Origin: Dryas octopetala | Lineage: Eukaryota > Streptophyta > Magnoliopsida > Rosales > Rosaceae | Direction: 5' to 3' | Length of the DNA: 64,000 nucleotides | Assembly (NCBI GenBank): GCA_963921425.1 | Contig: OY992837.1 | Coordinates: forward strand, 19,050,630 to 19,114,629 | Part shown: in pieces, positions 56,786 to 64,000 of the stretch | How positions within the stretch are numbered: the first letter of the stretch is position 1 | Layout of the letters: each line of letters begins with the position of its first letter | Notes under the pieces: model-generated | Databases searched by the model: none | What the model was told of the DNA's origin: nothing | What the model saw: the letters and a program-made list of their open reading frames with translations, nothing else | Made by a program: the position numbers and the translations under genes

Positions 56786-59700
56786 TCATGGCTTTGAAGA
56801 AGGCTTTGATAGATATTGGAGCCACTCTTCGGGTGTTCCCTTTCTCATTTTCAGCATTCTTATTGCTGCATTTGTTAGGGGTATCGCAAGTATGTCATAG
56901 TCTTTTGGAGTCTGCAAGATCAAGTGGATGAAGTCTTGTCAATAGTGAGAGAATAACAGATCCTTCATCTTTCTCTCTCTGAGCTCATTAATTTTATGTT
57001 ACAATTAACGAACCCTCAGCTAATTGAAAGTTAAGAAAGCTTGTACTTTTCCATACTTTAAAAATGAGACGTACAACATAATTACAGGAAAAAAGAAAAA
57101 AAGGAAAAAAAAGAGATTGGTTAAACCTAAACAAAAACTGCAGCATAAATGTTGCCTGCTATAGTCAGACACATGCCATTTTCATGTAAAAAGAAAATTA
57201 TAGCAATGAAACAAAGCTGAGAATACCTTTGGGACTTTAAGCAGCTTCATATTTGCTTCTTCTAGTGACTTCTGACCTTTCTTTGAGTTGCATTTTGCAC
57301 ATGCAGTAACCTTTTAAGCATTAACAGGAGAACCATATCAACACGGGTCATTAATTAAGCAAGTATTTGGGTAGAGAACAGTAGTTGCTTAGAACAAAAA
57401 CTAGCAGAAACTCGCTTTGCTTGAGAATCCAATTTTCCAGATTCCTGATCTCAAAAGTTATAACAGAAACCTCTCTTGCAAAATTGATATTTTGTAGCAG
57501 CAAAGTGAAATAGAATGGCCAAATACACATATTCAACACTAATTTTATTTCACATCATTTGCTCTATCACATCTAATACAATGGCCTTAACAGGGCTGAA
57601 TAATGAAAGAAGGATTCAGGAAGCAGACCTCAGTTAGTTGGAATTCAGACTTAACTGACTTGACTTATGTGGGAGATTACATTTTCAAGGCATGTACCAT
57701 TTCAGTTTCATAATCTATGTTAGTAGCAATTAGGCAGCGAGTTCGACCAATTTTATTCTTTTTTGCAATAAGCATATTCAGTGTTAATCCCATTCACCAC
57801 ATCAAGGTCACATTCGCTCCTCCCAAATTGGGGGTTTCCAGAGCAATGAGGTGGAGAAAAGAAAAAGACAGAAATATGAAGCAACAGAATGTTCCTCCGT
57901 TTCAGTGATCATGGGACATCCATTATACTAGTTGATGGAAAGGAGCATCCTCTCTTAGAGTGCTCTATCATCTCAATGATAATGGGGAATTCATTATACA
58001 AGTTGATGGAAAGGACCATCCTATCTCCTGGGGAGTTTTTGGATGATGTCAACCGTAGATAATCAGTTGAAGGTCAAGTACCGTGGCTATGTCCTGTATG
58101 TCCTGTTCTTTTGCTCTCTTACCTGAAAGTTGGATTGTACTTTATATGATGCAGTTAAAATTGTGATCACTACAAATTCATCCCTACTTAATGAAACTGA
58201 AGCTGAAATCCTTATGGCCAAAAAAAAAAAAAAAAAAAAAAAAAAGAAGCTGAAATCCTTTGCTCAGATGGGTGCCAATGTTTAATAAACTATGGTTGGA
58301 GAGTTAAGATCAACATGATATTGGATTTCTCTCTCTCTCCCCCAAAAGACACAATAGTCTCATATACTACTTCCTCCTTTCAATAATTTATGTTTCCCGT
58401 CAGACAAAAAACAATATATGGCACACAAAGAGTCAGAGAATTAAGCACCACTAGAACGTCTACGAATAATAGTTAATGCATCGATAAATTAAATCTTAAA
58501 TGCAATTGATAGTCTCACCAGATTTTCCCACTTCCATTTTCCACCACGAGCAATTGGCAAAACATGGTCAATGGTCAAGTTTTCACGTGAACAACAGTAC
58601 CTGTTGATAATAGATATATAAAGTTAGTACTCAATATCTAAGTCTAAGATTCTTAGCGGAAATAACACATTTATTTTAGAATTGCATGGCTAATGAAGTC
58701 CCTTTATTGATGACAGCCTAACAAACAGATCACTGAGATCTTGGTGGTAGTGAAACAACTCTGCAAATTTGCCGCAGAAAGTAACAGAAAAATAACAGCC
58801 AATATTGAGATCTGAACTCAACGTAGACCAGACAGCACTATATCCTCACAACTTTTTATTTTCTTTTCTGAGGTCCATAAAAGGCTTATTGAGCTATAGG
58901 CTACATAGAGATAACCTCTCTCATCCCACAAAAATTCCCATCCCTTGTGAAGATGGGATTCAGTCCCAGATCTACAACGGTGTTTGTTTATAGTACTGAG
59001 ATCTTGGTGGCAGTGAAACAACTCTGCAGAGTTTCTAAGAAGAAGAAGCTCAACATAGAACAGACACTCGGATTCCCCAAATACATAAAATAGAGATGAT
59101 CATAGAAAATGCAGCACTATATGAGTTAGTCTAGCTGCAAGAGACTTTATGAGCTAGTCTAGCTGCAATGTTTATCTATTGGTCCCTGAGACGCAAGTCC
59201 ATAATCCAATTCTCATCTTAAAAGAAGCAACTAGGTAATCAAATAAATCACAAAAGAGAGATCTGTACTTAATTGAGCAAGTTTAACTCAACTAACAGAG
59301 TAATCTACTTACTGACAAGTGAAACTGTCCCGACATAGTATATTTTTACGACTAAGACTGCTCTTAATTCTTCTTCTCTTTACAACCTGTAGTAAATGGG
59401 GAACCTGGAGCAAGAGATGAATGTAATCAGTTCAAGTGGAGTAGAAGCAACAAGGGAAAATTGTTGGTCAGAAATAACAGGGTATAGTGCCAACAAGCAA
59501 GGAACCAATGAAAATGCCAATCCCAGGAAAAAGGATGAGTAAACATCATGTGATTACGTACCCTTAAGACAGCCGGTATGTAGTAGGATCCACTTGGGGA
59601 ATTTACAGTCTGATCATAGTACTCTAGTACATCCGCCTGGTACAACATAAGAATTGAGCGCACTTAAAACAAGTATTCAAAACAGTCATCATAAACCCAC

Positions 59701-61192
59701 TCATAGTATTCTAGCCTGAACATGGCAGGTAGATTTGTTTTGAAGGAATACAATATGTTTTATCATCTTCGAGTATAATTGACATCACAAATTAGTGACT
59801 GCAGATAACATTATCCAATTAGTATTATTACTGTTGGAAGAATATCGAATATGAGTAAGTGTGCCATGGCAGTCCCACCTTCTCCATAAACTCTAAACAA
59901 ATAGCACGCTTCCAGCAGACAACATTAACTGGCCTGGCACAGTAGAACACCAATCAGAACTATGAACAAAAAAAAATTCAAGTAATTCTAGAATGGTAGA
60001 GAGGAATGAGGGAAAGAAAAATAAAACAAATGCTCAAGAACAAAAGAATCCAAAAGTTGGTGCTTATGAATTACCAACGACACAAATACTAGAAATCAAA
60101 CACAAATGGAGAAATTTGTCATCAAGAAATCCCTTGACAAGATAGTCCTCCATAACAACAGCATCACTGTAGCAAAGAGTTGGCCTTCAACATAACCAAC
60201 AAAACAATCCACAATGCACAGATACTTGCTACAGAATCACCAGATGGTTCTTGTACGATAAGAAACATATTTAGTACATACAACATTACTAAATATGCAT
60301 ATCCGGTAGATAACTTAAAAGGAAAAAAAAAACCATGGGTCTCTTTTTGTGCATGATTTACTCAATTTATGAAAGTACTACTCAGCATCAAAACAGGACA
60401 ACGTGCCAACAAGAATTGCAAATTTGTTCATCTATTTCTGGTAGAGGACTTTAAGTCTTCGGCTTGAGCTCTACTGCAATTCCTCAGTACAGAAATGGGT
60501 TGGTTTTAAAGCAAGCAACAAGAAAACAAATTTCCTAGATTGATCCAACATCCTCAGTTCCTCACAAGAACATAATTGTAACACTAATGAAATTCCATTT
60601 TAGGAACAACCAAAGTAAATTATTTACTACTTAAACTAGTATTATAGCCAAACCATGATGCTAATTTAAACCAGAAAATGCCAAATTCAGATGACCAATT
60701 GGTCAATAAGAGATCAACAAAATGCTAATTCTATTCTTCATAGAAAGTAGCAGGCCAACACAAGCTACTCATGCAAACAATTTACAAGTTTATCAAAACC
60801 AAATAGCTAGTGGTAAAGAACAAGTGGTTCATAAAGAGAATTGAGTCAAGTGACCTGTAGGAGATATCCAAGACGAGACCTCTGAAACAAGCCAAATCGT
60901 CCCTTTCAAACTCATCATCATCATCATCCACACCAAGACCAACCTTATTGTCACCATTGACACCCTCATCACCAACAAACAAACGGGCCTCAGCATTTAA
61001 ACGTTTCGCCTTGTTCGTAGAAGAAGAAGAAGAGGAGTAAAGCCTAGTAGAATCGAAGCACCTGAGCATGCGGTTGTGGGGTTGGATTGATGGGACCATG
61101 TAGTTAAATGGGTCTTTTTGCTCCAACCCGGATGAGACTCCCTCACCATTGAAGAGCAACTTCACGCGTCCTTGAGCTGTGAACTGTGCCAT
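56786..61192 (-). CDS. HNH-endonuclease-family protein, seven exons, intact
   Basis: Exons on the minus strand: 61192-60855, 59933-59879, 59636-59562, 59404-59313, 58600-58519, 57310-57227, 56911-56786. All introns are GT..AG, and the exons join to 852 bases, 283 codons plus TGA. The start is fixed by an in-frame TAG nine bases upstream. Residues 1-105 are Ser-rich with few acidic residues early on, fitting an organelle transit peptide, followed by an acidic run (DDDDDEFERDD). From residue 106 (LVLDISYRPVNVVCWKRA) it follows the HNH family seen in bacteria and plants, with zinc pairs CQYC (186-189) and CAKC (218-221) and HNH residues DH (198-199), N213 and N222. Probably a nuclease acting on DNA; biological role unknown. 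Arabidopsis has similar genes (from memory At2g23840 and At3g47490; unchecked). Confidence 0.93.
58199..58260. mobile_element. Poly(A) micro-insertion with 15-bp duplication in HNH intron 5
   Basis: GAAGCTGAAATCCTT occurs at 58199-58213 and again at 58246-58260. Between them lies only ATGGCC plus 26 A. This is the footprint of an extremely 5'-truncated retroposon made by target-primed reverse transcription, as done by LINE machinery. It lies inside the intron between exons 5 and 6. Confidence 0.85.
58735..59060. repeat. Imperfect local duplication in HNH intron 4
   Basis: ACTGAGATCTTGGTGG(T/C)AGTG followed by AAACAACTCTGCA occurs at about 58733 and 58996, with a second shared segment (CTCAAC(G/A)TAGA(C/A)CAGACA) about 50-100 bases on. 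A local duplication about 260 bp apart. Confidence 0.7.
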
Positions 61193-61474
61193 TACTAGCT
61201 ATTCCGATTTCCGGAATGGGTCTCTGCTGAAAGCAAGTAGAATTGGAAATGAGAACTGGGAAGGTAATAAAAACACACTCCACAGAAAGAACCGTTGCCA
61301 CATATTCTTTTGTCCCACTCGGAATATCTTCTTGCGTTTTAGGCAAATTGACAAATCTACCCTTGTACCATTTTCCTCGTGCAATAATCTGAAATTTGAT
61401 TTTGACTCGTCATAAGTTGCTATGGTGGTGATGAGTTGTGGCGCCCCAATTTGGGACCACCACAGCAATATGCG
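61193..61474 (-). promoter_or_regulatory. Upstream region of the HNH gene
   Basis: About 280 bases between the start codon and the MITE duplication. This should hold the 5' untranslated region and core promoter. I see no convincing TATA box. Short frames in it are not genes. Confidence 0.5.
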
Positions 61475-61483
61475 TACCAAGAA

Positions 61484-62115
61484 GGGAAAAATTTATAAAC
61501 AGGACACATACTTTGATGGTTGTTTTATTTCAGGACATTAATTTTGATTCGTGTTAATGAAGGACACATACTTTTATTTTGTGTCAATTAAGGACCATAT
61601 TGTTTTCAATTTTTATCTCAACTTTGGCCTGACATTGGACTCATCAAAACTCCACCAAATTTAGCAAATTTATACTTGGTTTAAAGCTATGCATCTCCTC
61701 TTTACAACCATATAAAGATCACTCAAATCGGACATCTACAACTCCAGATAATTGGCCCAAAAGTATGGTACTTGAAATTGTCATATCGGACCTCTGAGAA
61801 AAAATTTAGAAAATCAAACAATTTTAAGTATCCTACTTTGGGGCCGATTATCTGAAATTGTATAAATCCGATTTGAGTGATTTTTATATAGTTGTAAAGA
61901 GGAGATGCATATCTTTAAACCAAGTATAAGTTTGCTAAATTTGGTGGAGTTTTGATGAGTCCAACGTTGGGCAAAAGTTGAGATAAAAATTAAAAAAAAT
62001 ATGGTCCTTAATTGACACAAAATGAAAGTATGTGTCCTGCATTAACACAAAGCAAAATTAATGTCCTGAAATGAAACAACCATCAAAGTATGTGTCATTT
62101 TTGTAAAATTTTCTC
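61484..62115. mobile_element. 632-bp Mutator-type MITE upstream of the HNH gene
   Basis: Long terminal inverted repeats: the left side from GGGAAAAATTTATAAACAGG and the right side, inverted, from GAGAAAATTTTACAAAAATG pair over roughly 250-300 bases around a centre near 61800. It is flanked by 9-bp duplications TACCAAGAA (61475-61483) and TACTAAGAA (62116-62124), one mismatch. A 9-bp duplication and long inverted repeats are typical of Mutator-like elements. No coding capacity. Confidence 0.87.
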
Positions 62116-62124
62116 TACTAAGAA

Positions 62125-62587
62125 TTTCCACAAATACAATGCTGGTACTCCAAGCATTATACTCTCAAGTTTTCTTAAATGAGTTAAACTCATTTGATCG
62201 AATGCAAGTTGGATCAGAATAAACTTGCATACAAGATTTGATATAAGCACACTTCAAAATATTTTACATAAACGTCAACCCATTAAAGTGATGAATTTAC
62301 AAAACAACCCTAACAAACATAATGTCTTTAAAGATTATGCTTCAGAAGTATTTTACAAATAAAGAAACTAAATGAAATGCAGAAGATGTTCGAAATATCT
62401 AACAACCCAACAAAAGACAAAACAAAGAACATGACATATAGAGACCAATAGAAACAACAAAGACTAGGATCTAGGACTTGGGAATGCCAGATACGAAATA
62501 CGAGTGCCTAGCCCAATAAATCAATCCAAATTATCAACCATGGAAGATATGCGAAAGAGCAAGTGGAGGGTACGAATCACATACATG
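62125..62587. other. Intergenic sequence, nothing recognised
   Basis: AT-rich, no frame, no repeat structure that I could see. Confidence 0.5.
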
Positions 62588-63150
62588 TAGGAAATGTGTG
62601 CTCTAAGGCGAATCGTTGCGACCTTGAGGACAACATTTCAGGCAATCGTCCGTCAAGTAGACCCATTAAGACAGATAACACCTTAGAGCTATTTAAGAAG
62701 AGAATATTAGTGTAATAAAGATTTGTTATCCATAAGACCTATACATCTCCGTTGATAGTTCTTAAACTGTTCCTGATTGAAGGCATTACTGTCTGGGAAA
62801 CAGTATATCCGAATGAGATCAACATATCTCTTTAGCCTACTCAAATGTGGAGGCGGTCGGTCTCGGACTGCGCGTGTAGAGACACCAAGGGTAGAGAGTA
62901 TGGGTGCCTATAGTGAATAAATGTCCACTGAACAAGATCAACAATGAGACTCTTGTATGGAGTGAAACATCTATCAAACAAGATCTCATTAGTTGTAGTA
63001 CATTCAAATTAGTCCTTAGGCCTAAGACACCATTGACTGTCTTGTGTGACTAATTGATGTGCAATGTATATCGAGGTACAATGTGTGTATCGCTGGGTAC
63101 AGTGAAAGGAAGCACAAAGGTATATGAGTGGTCAACAATGAATCTACTGC
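62588..63150 (+). mobile_element. Copia-type LTR fragment, U3 part
   Basis: Starts TGTAGGAAATGTGTGCTCTAAGG, close to the TGTTGGAAAT start of many plant copia LTRs. The segment CCTTAGGCCTAAGACACCATTGACTGTCTTGTGTG (around 63015-63050) corresponds to CTTTAGACCTAAGGCACCATC in the LTR at 53270. It is cut at 63150 by the next LTR. Confidence 0.65.
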
Positions 63151-64000
63151 TGTAAGACCCCGAAATTTTTGCGTATTTTATTTTTCGGTTTGGTAAGTTT
63201 TATTCTTAGAGTTGACGAATTTTTCTGAAGTCCAAGTGACTAAGGTTAGACCTAAGTAGTGTAGAGCTTGTTTTTCTGAGTTCAACGATGAGTGGTTCGT
63301 TGAATGGATGAAGGAGTTACGTATTTTTGAAGTTTAATAATTATTTTAGACCATTATTTGATTTTCTGAAATATTATTTGGAGAAGTTGGATTTTTCATA
63401 AAAATTTTGGAGATCAAAATAAAGTTTTGAGGCCATAGATAATTAGTAGGCAGTCCCACGAGTCTGTAGGAATGTTCGAGAGATTTTTTAGAGCTCGGAT
63501 GTATTTTTGGTGATTTTTAAAAGTTTGGAGGATTTCGGAAAAATAAGAAATTAAAAAAATTAGAGACGCTGACATGGCGCGATTTGGGCGTCGATCACTC
63601 CAGATCAGATGGCCCAGATGCCCTAGCATCGAGCCTTGATTGTGTGTGACGCGGCCCACGTGAGTTACGGTGCACCCGTGATCTGGCTCGCACGCACCAG
63701 GACGACATGGACAATGAGCATTCCCAACCGCACGCTCGAAAATGACATGTCGTTTTCGCTGGAGCTCTTGACTTGTTTCGAGCCGGATCCTCCCATTTCC
63801 TCTCACATTCTGACTCGCATATCGACCCATGGGTACCGTACGACCTGATTCAGATTTAACCCTTTGTTAGTGTTTTTTAGTGCATTTTGTCCCACATTTA
63901 AGATTTAGAGAAACTTCTCAACCCTTTGTGCCTATAAATAAGGACCTTTGTACCTCATTTTCACTTGTAACACCAAATAGAGTTTGAGAGCTTCTCACTT
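63151..64000 (+). mobile_element. Gypsy-type LTR, runs off the window
   Basis: Starts TGTAAGACCCCGAAATTTTTG and resembles the start and layout of the solo LTR at 29145 (CGCGAT(T/C)TGG block near 63580, TATA box near the end). It inserted into the copia-type fragment. Its other end and any internal part lie beyond 64000. The 138-codon frame at 63414-63830 is not a gene. Confidence 0.75.
63933..63940 (+). promoter_or_regulatory. TATA box of the terminal LTR
   Basis: TATAAATA followed by AGGACC, in the same position relative to the LTR start and GC-richer block as in the LTR at 29145. Confidence 0.55.

Noticed and set aside
56595..56931. Plus-strand frames over the last HNH exon
   Set aside because: They are antisense shadows of exon 7; the minus-strand reading is conserved and spliced.
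63414..63830. 138-codon frame near the right edge
   Set aside because: It lies within the U3 of a gypsy LTR, similar in layout to the solo LTR at 29145, and has no recognisable domain.
1..64000. tRNA or other structural RNA genes
   Set aside because: The tRNA-like sequences found are primer-binding sites of 12-18 bases next to LTRs. I saw no complete cloverleaf.

Overview
The window reads as nuclear DNA of a flowering plant, most likely a eudicot; the species cannot be told from sequence alone. Evidence: AT-rich introns with GT..AG borders, plant-type LTR retrotransposons (Ty3/gypsy Athila-like and chromoviral elements, Ty1/copia-like LTRs), a RICESLEEPER-type hAT element, an En/Spm-type CACTA element, foldback MITEs, and one intact seven-exon host gene. 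About nine tenths of the window is transposable element.

Layout, left to right. Positions 195 to 46686 are one old Athila-like Ty3/gypsy element on the minus strand (here Athila-A), broken open twice. Its 3' untranslated region holds a chromovirus of Tekay/Del type (element C, 1858-17400, target duplication AATGG). Element C is itself split by a non-autonomous, gag-only Athila-like element on the plus strand (element B, 7493-13903, duplication GGTAT). Its protease/pol junction holds a hAT transposon (21789-43197, duplication CTAACACA). The hAT carries three further insertions: a CACTA element (23098-34668, duplication TGG), which contains a solo LTR (29145-31750, duplication GCCAC); a solo LTR (34697-37580, duplication TTTTG); and a small non-autonomous LTR element (element D, 39115-42503, duplication ATTGG). 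Taking all insertions out leaves a hAT of about 3.55 kb with a nearly continuous transposase and an Athila-A with gag, protease, RT, RNase H and integrase in order. All the element genes carry stops or frameshifts.

From 46687 to about 56600 the sequence is a mosaic of older debris: a gypsy LTR fragment, two diverged copia-type LTR copies in opposite orientation, a 401-bp foldback MITE in a TA microsatellite, a 766-bp terminal-inverted-repeat element with a 7-bp duplication, and two LTR-like promoter segments.

The only convincing host gene is on the minus strand at 56786-61192. It has seven exons and 283 codons and encodes an HNH-endonuclease-family protein with a probable organelle-targeting N-terminus. 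A 632-bp Mutator-type MITE sits about 290 bp upstream of its start codon, and an intron holds a 32-bp poly(A) insertion with a 15-bp duplication. The window ends in a copia-type LTR fragment cut by another gypsy LTR that runs off the edge.

Beyond the annotation, the clearest structural signal is a small hairpin with an AGGA loop just upstream of the polypurine tract. It occurs in three LTR elements of two lineages (B, C and D) with different stem sequences, and in degenerate form in Athila-A.
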